DNA of 6,374 bases from CAZVXI01 sp964631295 (GTDB lineage: Bacteria; Planctomycetota; Phycisphaerae; Phycisphaerales; SM1A02). Within the stretch, counting starts at the first letter, position 1, and every line of letters starts with the position of its first letter. This document shows, one piece after another, positions 1-6,374 of this stretch. Position numbers and translations under genes: made by a program. The notes beneath the pieces were generated by a model. It worked only from the letters and a program-made list of their open reading frames with translations. It had not been told where the DNA came from and ran no database searches. The stretch is taken from NCBI GenBank assembly GCA_964631295.1, contig CAZVXI010000179.1, forward strand, positions 1-6,374, in the 5' to 3' direction.

Positions 1-1322
1 CCGATTTGTTCGACGATAAGTTTCGCCGTGTCGACATCGAACGAACCGGCACCTGGCTTGACCGCATTCTGATGTATAAACCCTCCCTGACTGAGCCACT
101 GCCAGGCTTTCGCCGGGCTGAGCTTGAGCCCCGCTTCCCGCGCGATGGATGCACAGTGTTCCTGCAAATCTGTGAAGCAACCATTGGATGAATACCAGAA
201 CTGCGCGAATCGAATGTGCTGCCAGACATTCTCGCGCATCTGCGTGTCGTAGCGTTCGCGCAGCCACTGTGCATCGCGCTCGCCGCGTTCGAGTTCAAGA
301 ATAACATACGCAAGATAGCGTGCAGCACCCTGGTGTAATGTCATGCCGGCAGCCAGGATCGGGTCCGCAAAGCCCATGCACTCGCCTGCGAGGAACCAGT
401 TCTCGCCATACAGACGATCAGCGACGAAACTCCAGTCTTTGGTTGTCTGCACATTGCCTTCAGGCGTTGCGTTGCGGATGAGCATCTCAACATCGCCCTG
501 TTCATGGACCGCTTTCTCATACAACTCAGCAGGCGCCATGCCGAGTGTCTTGTAATACTCCGCGGGGCAGATCAAACCAATGCTGGTGCGCGTCGGCCCG
601 AGCGGGATAAACCATATCCACCCGTATGGCAGCGATCGCACCTGAACACGTGTCGCGCCGACGCCGATCTCGACGGCCCATTCTGCATTTGTCCAGTAAT
701 CCCAGATGGCAATATTGCGAAGCTCCTTTGGGGCTTCAGCTTCGACGCTCATGTGCCTGCGGACGAGGCCTGCAGCGCCGGAACAGTCAATGTAATAGCG
801 TGCGGAGATGACATCACCTGAATCGAGTTCGAAGCCTTCGATCCGGTCGCCGGTGCTGAGGATCTTTGTGACCCTGGTTTCTTCACGAACATCGGCGCCG
901 AGTTCTTCTACGTGGCGCAGCAGGATGTTGTCGTAGATGGCTCGGTCGACCTGGAACGCGGTGCTCTTGCGCTGGCCTTGGTAAGTTGCGGGTCGCGGCT
1001 CGTCAACCCAGTCTTCCAGCGGGTAGAAGTCGAAGTCCCAGCGATCCTGGCTTCCCCCCCATGTATAGGATGCGCCGATTTTGACAGGGAAGTTGGCTGC
1101 TTCGACCTTGTCCCAGCAGCCCATCTCATCGAGGATGGCGCTGATGCCCGGCAAATGGCTCTCGCCGACATGATCGCGCGGGAACTTCGCCTTCTCAAGC
1201 ACGACGACGTGCAGTTCGGGGTTGTACTTTTTCAACAGTGCTGCACACGTGCTGCCGGCGGGCCCGCCGCCGATAATCGCAACATCACAGGAGAGGTTCG
1301 CTTTCGCTGCCGACTGTATCAT
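1..1322 (-). CDS. FAD-dependent oxidoreductase, flavin-dependent halogenase-like (3' end cut off by the window)
   Basis: This frame stays open from an ATG at 1322 to the window edge and gives 440 residues with no stop, so the C-terminus is missing. The start is supported by an AGG about 10 bases upstream and by the Rossmann motif beginning shortly after it. Visible elements are the dinucleotide motif GGGPAGS (residues 18-24), the segment KFPRDHVGES (46-55), a lysine in VKIGASY (K81) where halogenases carry their catalytic lysine, the motif WIWFIP (235-240), which fits the halogenase WxWxIP signature, and a late FAD motif GECMGFADP (313-321). Family members bind FAD and act as halogenases, reductases or monooxygenases on small aromatic or lipid substrates, in the cytosol. 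The second halogenase signature, Fx.Px.Sx.G, reads FADPILAAG (318-326), with Ala324 in place of Ser. A geranylgeranyl-reductase-type enzyme is the main alternative. The flavoprotein call is firm; halogenation and the substrate are not. It lies 83 bases downstream of pntB on the same strand. Confidence 0.85.
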   Translation of the reverse strand, partial: MIQSAAKANLSCDVAIIGGGPAGSTCAALLKKYNPELHVVVLEKAKFPRDHVGESHLPGISAILDEMGCWDKVEAANFPVKIGASYTWGGSQDRWDFDFYPLEDWVDEPRPATYQGQRKSTAFQVDRAIYDNILLRHVEELGADVREETRVTKILSTGDRIEGFELDSGDVISARYYIDCSGAAGLVRRHMSVEAEAPKELRNIAIWDYWTNAEWAVEIGVGATRVQVRSLPYGWIWFIPLGPTRTSIGLICPAEYYKTLGMAPAELYEKAVHEQGDVEMLIRNATPEGNVQTTKDWSFVADRLYGENWFLAGECMGFADPILAAGMTLHQGAARYLAYVILELERGERDAQWLRERYDTQMRENVWQHIRFAQFWYSSNGCFTDLQEHCASIAREAGLKLSPAKAWQWLSQGGFIHQNAVKPGAGSFDVDTAKLIVEQI

Positions 1323-1377
1323 CTTGTATTGACCTGCCCTTTTCAAACCGCCCGACCCACGCATGAGACCGGGGATA

Positions 1378-1383
1378 AGTATA
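1378..1383 (-). promoter_or_regulatory. Possible -10 element ahead of the FAD oxidoreductase gene
   Basis: The minus strand reads TATACT here, matching five of six bases of the sigma-70 -10 consensus, about 55 bases before the ATG at 1322 and inside the 83-base gap after pntB. No convincing -35 hexamer is seen 16-18 bases upstream, where the sequence is GC-rich and lies at the end of pntB. It could give the flavoprotein gene its own transcription start in addition to read-through from the pnt genes, but an AT-rich hexamer can arise by chance. Confidence 0.2.
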
Positions 1384-1405
1384 GATCGGCAGAACAGCCG
1401 GGCGA

Positions 1406-2803
1406 CTACGCCTCCTTCAAGGCCTGGGTCAGTTCGAGAATGGCGACTTTGCCGTCGCCGAACATCATCAGGCAGTTGTCGGCGGCGAACAGCGGGTTCG
1501 GGATGCCCGCAAAGCCGGGGCTCAGGCTTCGTTTGACCACGACGGCCGTCCGCGCCTGGTCGACATTGATGATGGGCATGCCGGCAATCGGGCTGCTGGG
1601 ATTGGTTCGCGCATCGGGGTTCACCACATCGTTGGCGCCGATGACCATGGCGATATCAATCTGCGACATCATCGCGTTCGACTGTTCCATGTCGAGCAGC
1701 CGGTCATATGGAACATCAGCTTCTGCGAGGAGGACGTTCATGTGCCCGGGCATTCGGCCTGCAACCGGGTGGACGCCGAAGTACACCTCTGCGCCGCAAG
1801 ATTCGACGATATTCATCAGATCCCGAACTGCGTACTGCGCCTGGGCGACAGCCATGCCGTAGCCGGGCACGATCATCACCTTGCGCGCTGTGTCGAAGAG
1901 CATGGCAAGTTCATCGGGCGTTGTGCTCTTGACGCGCCCGGCATACACATCATCAGCACTGGCAACATCATCTGCTTCCGCCATGACGCCGAACAACACA
2001 TTTGTGAGTGATCGATTCATCGCTTTGCACATGATGGCAGTGAGAATCAAACCGGATGCGCCGACGATCGCGCCGGACACAATCAGCACAGTGTTGCTGA
2101 TGACAAACCCCGTCGCAGACGCAGCGAGCCCTGAGTAACTGTTCAGCAGTGCAATGACAACCGGCATATCTGCGCCGCCAATTGGTGTCGTCACAGCGAC
2201 TCCCAGCGCGAGTGAGATAATGACGATGAGCCAGTACAACCAGGGCGAGGGCAGTTCCGAGCCAATCACGAACCATGTTGCAATCACAATCGCTGCGATG
2301 GTGATCGCGCCGTTGAGAAAGGTCTGGCCGGGCACAGTCCACTTGTCGAGAAAATCGAACCCCTGGAGTTTGCCGAACGCGATCAGCGAACCGGAGAATG
2401 TCACGGCACCGATGATTCCTGAGACCGCCGTGGCAATGGTCGACTCGGTCGTGATGATTGCATCTTGAATCACGATGACCTCGTGCATCACGGCGCCGGC
2501 AACAAGGAATGATGCGACCCCGCCGAACCCGTTGAACAGTGCCACGAGTTGGGGCATGGCGGTCATTTGGATGCGCCACGCGAGCACAATGCCGGCAATC
2601 GAGCCGATCGCAAGCCCGGCGATGATCCATGTCCATGACATGACATCGCTGGCAATAAGCGTGACGACGACGGCGAGCAGCATGCCTGTCGCGCTCAGCA
2701 TGTTGCCACGCACAGCGGTGCGCGGATGCGTGAGCCCCTTGATCCCGAAGATGAACAGGATCGCAGCGGCGAGGTAGAACAAGTTGAGAACGTCCGGGGA
2801 CAT
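1406..2803 (-). CDS. pntB: NAD(P) transhydrogenase subunit beta (PntB)
   Basis: 465 residues, close to the ~460 usual for PntB. It forms most of the proton channel (domain II) and the NADP(H)-binding domain III of the inner-membrane transhydrogenase, which couples inward proton flow to hydride transfer from NADH to NADP+. Hydrophobic helices fill residues 1-260, including the conserved IGGADMPVV (208-216) with its buried Asp212, NSYSG (221-225), and CKAMNRS (259-265) at the end of the membrane part. A variable linker (~275-300) leads into domain III: PGYGMAVAQAQY (313-324), HPVAGRMPGHMNVLLAEA (345-362), GANDVVNP (389-396), VVKRS (422-426), whose Lys-Arg pair contacts the NADP 2'-phosphate in the family, and GFAGIPNPLF (430-439). 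The residue matching E. coli beta-His91 is Asn91. The gene begins 6 bases after pntAB, with purine-rich AGAGG and AGTAGG stretches upstream serving as ribosome-binding candidates. Confidence 0.98.
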   Translation of the reverse strand: MSPDVLNLFYLAAAILFIFGIKGLTHPRTAVRGNMLSATGMLLAVVVTLIASDVMSWTWIIAGLAIGSIAGIVLAWRIQMTAMPQLVALFNGFGGVASFLVAGAVMHEVIVIQDAIITTESTIATAVSGIIGAVTFSGSLIAFGKLQGFDFLDKWTVPGQTFLNGAITIAAIVIATWFVIGSELPSPWLYWLIVIISLALGVAVTTPIGGADMPVVIALLNSYSGLAASATGFVISNTVLIVSGAIVGASGLILTAIMCKAMNRSLTNVLFGVMAEADDVASADDVYAGRVKSTTPDELAMLFDTARKVMIVPGYGMAVAQAQYAVRDLMNIVESCGAEVYFGVHPVAGRMPGHMNVLLAEADVPYDRLLDMEQSNAMMSQIDIAMVIGANDVVNPDARTNPSSPIAGMPIINVDQARTAVVVKRSLSPGFAGIPNPLFAADNCLMMFGDGKVAILELTQALKEA

Positions 2804-2809
2804 GCAGAC

Positions 2810-3091
2810 CTACTGCCTCTTCTTTCGGAACATGCCAAGCATGCGATGGGTGACAAGAAATCCGCCGACGACGTTCATGGTCGCAAAGATGACTGCGAGC
2901 ATGCCGAGCACGAGCGTGAGTGTGGTTTCTTCTGCTGCGACCGCGATCAGTGCGCCCACCAGCGTGATGCCCGAGACCGCGTTGCTGCCGGACATCAGCG
3001 GCGTGTGCAGCGTGGGCGGCACCTTGGTAATGATCTCAAAGCCAACGAATATCGCGAGCACGAACACGGTCAACAGGAGAACGACATCCAT
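2810..3091 (-). CDS. pntAB: NAD(P) transhydrogenase small membrane subunit (PntAB, alpha-2)
   Basis: 93 residues. It supplies the alpha-chain part of the membrane domain in transhydrogenases whose alpha chain is split; in E. coli this segment is fused to the end of PntA. Three hydrophobic stretches are seen at about residues 3-21, 41-53 and 57-80. Between the first two lies the family hallmark KVPPTLHTPLMSGSNAVSGI (23-42), and the chain ends in a basic tail, RKKRQ. The length fits the short three-helix alpha-2 type rather than the four-helix membrane part of the fused PntA. The ATG directly follows the pntAA stop codon (TAA then ATG, no spacer). A GGCAGG 8 bases upstream, inside pntAA, is a suitable ribosome-binding site, so translational coupling is likely. 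There is no His in the predicted helices; the only candidates, His29 and His82, lie in a loop and at a helix end. Confidence 0.96.
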   Translation of the reverse strand: MDVVLLLTVFVLAIFVGFEIITKVPPTLHTPLMSGSNAVSGITLVGALIAVAAEETTLTLVLGMLAVIFATMNVVGGFLVTHRMLGMFRKKRQ

Positions 3092-4285
3092 TTATGTTGC
3101 CTGCCCTTCTGCGCTGGCTGTCTGCAATGCGGGCATATTGAATGTCTCGCGGACACGGCTGTGCATGATCTCGCCGCCTTGCGTGAGCAGCGTCTGTTTG
3201 ATGATCTCATCATCACTGGCCGGCTGCGGCGTTCCGGAATCATCCATCAACACACCGAGGTAAGCAATGATGTTGCGCGCGTAGACCTGCGATGCGTGGT
3301 ACGGAACCGTGGCGGCAAGGTTGGTCGGGCCGAGCACGGTGACGCCTGACTCCTCGACACGTTCATCGGGTTTCGAGGGTTCGCAGTTCCCGCCACGCTC
3401 CGCTGCGAGGTCGATGATGACCGAGCCGGTGCGCATGCGGCGGATCATATCTGTCGTGACGAGAACGGGCGCGGTCCTGCCGGGCACCGCAGCGGTGGTG
3501 ATGACGATGTCGGAGTCAGCAACTTTGTCGCCCATCTGCTTGCGCTGGCGATCGATCGCATCATCGGCCATCGCCTTCGCATACCCCCCCTTGTCTTCTG
3601 CGTCTGCGGTGTCCATTTCGATTTCAAGGAATGTTGCGCCGAGTGATTCGACCTGTTCCTTGACGGCCGGGCGAACATCGAACGCGGTGACGACGGCTCC
3701 GAGCCTGCGTGCGGTTGCAATCGCCTGCAAACCCGCGACACCTGCCCCGATGATGAAAGCGCGCGCTGGTGTAATCGTGCCGGCGGCCGTCATCATCATC
3801 GGCATCATGCGAGGCAGTTCCGACGCGGCAACGAGCACGGCTTTGTATCCGGCAATGTTCGACTGCGAGGACAGAACATCCATTGCCTGGGCGCGTGTGA
3901 TACGCGGGACAAGTTCGAGCGCCATCGATGTTGCGCCAGTCTGCGCGAGCCGCTCGATGGTCGCTTGATCGCCGAGCGGGTCGCAGTGCCCGATGACGAT
4001 GTGGCTGTCGGTGAGCATGGCGAGGTTGTTGTCGCCAAACTGGGGATTAGCCCCGTAGGTGCGAACCTGGCAGATGACCTGGGCAGCATCGAAGACACGC
4101 GCGGCATTCTCGACGAGTTTCGCGCCGGCCTGTTGGTAGGCGTCGTCGCCGTAGCCGGCCCGCTCACCCGCGCTTCGTTCCACAATGACCGAACCATCGC
4201 CGTTGATGAGTTCCTGCACCGCATGCGGCGTCAGAGCGACGCGGCGTTCATCAGGCCTGGTTTCTGAGGGCACGCCCACGATCAT
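3092..4285 (-). CDS. pntAA: NAD(P) transhydrogenase subunit alpha-1, soluble NAD(H)-binding domain I (PntAA)
   Basis: 397 residues, the size of a stand-alone domain I protein of the alanine dehydrogenase/PNT N- and C-terminal family. It binds NADH at the cytoplasmic face and passes hydride to NADP+ on PntB. The start MIVGVPSET runs straight into RPDERRVALTP (10-20), the family's N-terminal signature. The Rossmann segment is IIGAGVAGLQAIATARRLGA (178-197), followed by FDVRP (202-206), in which the Asp is placed to hold the NAD ribose. The mobile-loop and core segments RQRKQMGDKVADSDIV (246-261), TTAAVPGRTAP (263-273) and IDLAAERGGNCE (291-302) are intact. The chain ends without membrane helices, which confirms the split architecture. 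A GGGTGG stretch 8-13 bases before the ATG is a plausible ribosome-binding site. It is the first gene of the minus-strand operon. Alanine dehydrogenase is ruled out by the adjoining pntAB and pntB. Confidence 0.97.
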   Translation of the reverse strand: MIVGVPSETRPDERRVALTPHAVQELINGDGSVIVERSAGERAGYGDDAYQQAGAKLVENAARVFDAAQVICQVRTYGANPQFGDNNLAMLTDSHIVIGHCDPLGDQATIERLAQTGATSMALELVPRITRAQAMDVLSSQSNIAGYKAVLVAASELPRMMPMMMTAAGTITPARAFIIGAGVAGLQAIATARRLGAVVTAFDVRPAVKEQVESLGATFLEIEMDTADAEDKGGYAKAMADDAIDRQRKQMGDKVADSDIVITTAAVPGRTAPVLVTTDMIRRMRTGSVIIDLAAERGGNCEPSKPDERVEESGVTVLGPTNLAATVPYHASQVYARNIIAYLGVLMDDSGTPQPASDDEIIKQTLLTQGGEIMHSRVRETFNMPALQTASAEGQAT

Positions 4286-4412
4286 TGATCGACACCACCC
4301 TTTCCATCATCATTCTAGCCTCTGATGGGCAGAGCCGCCGGGAATTGCATCGCAGATGTCGCGGCAGATTCCCGAGTTCCGAAGCATAGAACGCAATGAA
4401 CTCGCCGGGAGC

Positions 4413-4441
4413 CTGCAAGCCGCGGCAACTGGCGATACAAT
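4413..4441 (+). promoter_or_regulatory. Possible sigma-70-type promoter for the FHA-GspE gene
   Basis: The -10 candidate TACAAT (4436-4441) matches five of six consensus bases. Seventeen bases upstream, CTGCAA (4413-4418) matches the -35 consensus at only three of six. Transcription would start near 4448, leaving an untranslated leader of about 145 bases before the ATG at 4593. It is the most promoter-like plus-strand site in the intergenic region, but the weak -35 keeps confidence low. Confidence 0.25.
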
Positions 4442-4580
4442 GTGGAGCGTTCGGCCCGTCGTGGCCGGCAGCCCTTGTGGAACCTCTCAACCCGCCCGGT
4501 TCGGGCGATGAGCGGCCTTGGGGGTGGGGACAACGCACGACTGTGAAGGATTCGCGCACCGCCCGATCACGTGGTGCCTC

Positions 4581-4585
4581 AGGGG
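4581..4585 (+). promoter_or_regulatory. Ribosome-binding site that fixes the FHA-GspE start
   Basis: AGGGG lies 7 bases before the ATG at 4593, an ideal Shine-Dalgarno position. It favours 4593 over the in-frame TTG at 4518, which would add 25 residues with no FHA character. FHA domains normally begin with a beta strand right at the start, as MPFLEVKTP does here. Confidence 0.7.
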
Positions 4586-4592
4586 TTGCTGC

Positions 4593-6338
4593 ATGCCGTT
4601 TCTCGAAGTGAAGACACCTGGCGGAAAGAAACGCCTGGAACTCAAGGGTAAGCCGATCACGATCGGTCGCCATCCGGACAATGTCCTCGTCATTCGCGAT
4701 GACTTGTCGAGCCGCCATCACTGTGTGATCGAGCCGGGTGACGCCGGCTATCAGGTGCGCGATCTCGGGTCGCGCAACGGGACGCGGCTGAACAGCAGTG
4801 CGCTCAAGGAGCAGTCGATCCTCTCGAATGGGGACATTGTTCGCATCGGGAAGATTGAACTGGCGTTCATTGATCCGGAAGAAGCCGACCCTTCCAAGCC
4901 GCGCCTTCGCAACACAGGCGACTACGCCGCTGCTGCTGCTGAAGCCGCCCGCAACACGCGCGATGTACTCCAGCAGGACACGCTCGATCTCGACTTGAAT
5001 CAGGCCGTCACGGATGCGCAAACATCGTATGAAGTGAAGCTCCGCGAGTTGTGCAATGCCGCGGAAGAAAAGCCGTTCGATGTCACCGATATTTCGCTGG
5101 TTGACTCACGTGGCGTGACGGTCCACCAGGCGACGAGTTCCGGGCTCGAGAGCGGTGTCATGAGCGATGAGGAAGAAGACGTTGGCGAGTCGATTCGGGC
5201 GTTCCGACTGCTGCTGCTGTCGTGCTTCCGCACCCGCGCGACCGACATGCATATGGAGCCGCGCGTCGAGAAGGCCGTCGTGCGCCTGCGCGTGGATGGT
5301 TACATGATCACCGCCGTCGAGTTCTCGCTGTCGCTGTTCAAGCGGCTGCTCGGCGTGATCAAGATCCTCTGCCAGATTGATACGAGCGCGAAGAACCAGG
5401 TGCAGGACGGCCACTTCTCTGTGACCGCCAAGGGTCGCCGCGTGGATTACCGTGTCTCACTCACACCCGCGATGGCCGGGCAGAAACTCGTGATTCGTGT
5501 GCTCGACTCAGCCAACGCGCCAAGCCGGCTGCACGAACTTGGCCTCCTGCCGTGGATGTACGAGAAACTCCGGGTGATGGCCGTCCGCGATGCGGGCCTC
5601 CTGCTCGCCTGCGGTCCGACCGGCTCGGGCAAGACAACCTCCCTGTACTCCTGCCTTCGCGAGATTGATGTCGACCAGCGAAATGCCATCACGATTGAAG
5701 ACCCCGTCGAGTACTACCTGGAGGGTTGCACGCAGATTCCCGTCGATTCCAAGCAAGGCAACACGTTCGGGAATATTCTGCGGTCCGTGCTGCGACAAGA
5801 CCCGGATGTGATCTTCGTCGGTGAGATTCGCGACATTGAAACCGCCACCGTCGCCATGCAGGCCTCCATGACAGGCCACCTCGTGTACACCACTGTGCAT
5901 GCCAAAGATTCGATCGGCGCGATCTTCCGCCTGCTCGACCTTGGCGTGGAGTCGTACCTCGTCGCCAATGCGCTCAACCAGATTCTCGCCCAGCGACTCG
6001 TCCGCATGCTTTGCGACACATGCAAAAAGCCTGTCAAGCCCACGCCCAGCCAGGCGATGGCAATGGGAAAATCAATCGGTGGCGTGCCATACATCTACGC
6101 ACCCGCCGGCTGCAAACGCTGCCTTGGCACCGGCTATATCGGTCGGCAGGCGATCTTCGAGCTGCTCGAGATCACAGATACCATGCGAGATGTCATACTC
6201 AAAACACCCACCATCTCCGGCATCCGCTCACTCGCCGAGCAAGGACTGTTCACCACGCTCACCCAATACGGCCACCACCTGGTGATCGACGGAAAAACGA
6301 GCATGGAAGAGGTCGAACGCGTCGCCACGATGGACTAG
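4593..6338 (+). CDS. FHA-domain GspE/PilB-family ATPase (type II secretion or type IV pilus assembly)
   Basis: 581 residues from the ATG with the good ribosome-binding site. Residues 1-96 form an FHA domain: GR (25-26), SRHH (40-43, the SxxH motif) and NG (62-63) are all present, so it should bind phosphothreonine peptides. An Ala-rich, then acidic linker (about 100-200) follows. The ATPase part starts near RAFRLLLLSCFRTRATDMHMEP (202-223, matching the family's ASDIHIEP), then has Walker A GPTGSGKTT (341-349), the Asp box ITIEDPVEY (367-375), Walker B DPDVIFVGEIRD (403-414), the His box around TGHLVYTTVHAKD (427-439), and a zinc site CxxC (474, 477) with CxxC (507, 510). Family members form cytoplasmic hexamers that power pseudopilus or pilus assembly at the inner membrane. 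The usual N-terminal docking domain is absent. PilT is unlikely because of the zinc site and Asp box; a PilB and a GspE role cannot be told apart without the neighbouring genes. No partner genes are visible. Confidence 0.93.
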   Translation: MPFLEVKTPGGKKRLELKGKPITIGRHPDNVLVIRDDLSSRHHCVIEPGDAGYQVRDLGSRNGTRLNSSALKEQSILSNGDIVRIGKIELAFIDPEEADPSKPRLRNTGDYAAAAAEAARNTRDVLQQDTLDLDLNQAVTDAQTSYEVKLRELCNAAEEKPFDVTDISLVDSRGVTVHQATSSGLESGVMSDEEEDVGESIRAFRLLLLSCFRTRATDMHMEPRVEKAVVRLRVDGYMITAVEFSLSLFKRLLGVIKILCQIDTSAKNQVQDGHFSVTAKGRRVDYRVSLTPAMAGQKLVIRVLDSANAPSRLHELGLLPWMYEKLRVMAVRDAGLLLACGPTGSGKTTSLYSCLREIDVDQRNAITIEDPVEYYLEGCTQIPVDSKQGNTFGNILRSVLRQDPDVIFVGEIRDIETATVAMQASMTGHLVYTTVHAKDSIGAIFRLLDLGVESYLVANALNQILAQRLVRMLCDTCKKPVKPTPSQAMAMGKSIGGVPYIYAPAGCKRCLGTGYIGRQAIFELLEITDTMRDVILKTPTISGIRSLAEQGLFTTLTQYGHHLVIDGKTSMEEVERVATMD

Positions 6339-6374
6339 GTCCAGAGGACAGACCTTTCGCGATCAGAGATCAGA

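Larger units (their letters stand above)
4286..4592. other. Divergent intergenic region between pntAA and the FHA-GspE gene
   Basis: No credible gene lies in these 307 bases. The short frames that cross it on both strands give low-complexity Arg/Pro/Ala-rich products with no recognisable motif. It must hold the promoters of both divergent transcripts. A plus-strand TACAAT (4436-4441) is the best -10 candidate for the ATPase gene. On the minus strand a TAGAAT (4317-4312) lies close to pntAA, but it has no matching -35 and would leave a leader of only about 20 bases. No clear operator palindrome, riboswitch-like fold or terminator was seen. Confidence 0.7.

Noticed and set aside
1054..1060. Run of seven C (and a similar run near 3584-3590) as possible frameshift or phase-variation sites
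   Set aside because: Both runs encode Gly codons within intact reading frames and conserved protein context, with no alternative frame that makes sense, so no slippage is indicated.
912..1862. Plus-strand open frame of 316 codons
   Set aside because: It is antisense to the flavoprotein and pntB, spans the gap between them, and gives a product with no recognisable domain. Long antisense frames are expected in GC-rich coding DNA, and the minus-strand proteins are unambiguous.
3092..4285. Alanine dehydrogenase as the identity of the domain I gene
   Set aside because: The fold is shared, but the immediate pntAB and pntB neighbours and the transhydrogenase-type segments (RQRKQMGDKVADSDIV, IDLAAERGGNCE) point to PntAA.
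4518..4592. Upstream in-frame TTG start for the FHA-GspE gene, adding 25 residues
   Set aside because: The added residues (Cys/His/Arg-rich) do not resemble an FHA start or a signal peptide, and the ATG at 4593 has an AGGGG at ideal spacing.
4251..5021. Minus-strand open frame of 256 codons overlapping the pntAA start, the intergenic region and the FHA domain
   Set aside because: It is antisense to the well-supported FHA domain, overlaps the pntAA N-terminus in another frame, and shows no family motif. It is best explained as a shadow frame.
6337..6357. Small hairpin AGGTC/GACCT with a 9-base loop followed by TTT, overlapping the ATPase stop codon
   Set aside because: A five-base stem and only three T residues are too weak to call a rho-independent terminator. 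The competing stem GTCC/GGAC (6339-6349) is equally short.

Overview
The window is about 58% GC by eye and densely coded, and it looks like an ordinary bacterial chromosome. It has two divergent blocks separated by a ~307-base intergenic region at 4286-4592. On the minus strand there is an apparent operon, in transcription order pntAA (4285-3092), pntAB (3091-2810), pntB (2803-1406), and then, after an 83-base gap, an FAD-dependent halogenase-like oxidoreductase (1322 to beyond base 1). On the plus strand there is a single gene (4593-6338) for a GspE/PilB-type secretion or pilus ATPase whose N-terminus is a forkhead-associated (FHA) domain. No RNA genes, mobile elements, CRISPR arrays or long repeats were seen.

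The three pnt genes encode a complete proton-translocating NAD(P) transhydrogenase in the split three-polypeptide form: a soluble NAD(H)-binding domain I protein, a small three-helix membrane subunit, and a beta subunit carrying the remaining helices plus the NADP(H)-binding domain III. The complex uses the proton gradient to drive hydride transfer from NADH to NADP+. The fourth gene is a GxGxxG flavoprotein with several marks of flavin-dependent halogenases (a WxWxIP motif and a lysine at the expected place). One halogenase-signature serine is replaced by alanine, so its reaction is uncertain. Its 3' end lies outside the window.

The ATPase has every GspE-family element (Walker A, Asp box, Walker B, His box, four-cysteine zinc site). 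In place of the usual N-terminal docking domain it carries an FHA domain with all its phosphopeptide-binding residues, which suggests control by Ser/Thr phosphorylation.

The organism is probably a Gram-negative bacterium. An FHA-GspE fusion, a split transhydrogenase and a halogenase-like flavoprotein together would suit Planctomycetota (perhaps the Phycisphaerae side), but this is inference from gene content and not proven. The most notable points are the FHA-ATPase fusion, the Asn at the proton-channel position 91 of PntB, and the atypical halogenase-like gene downstream of the transhydrogenase.
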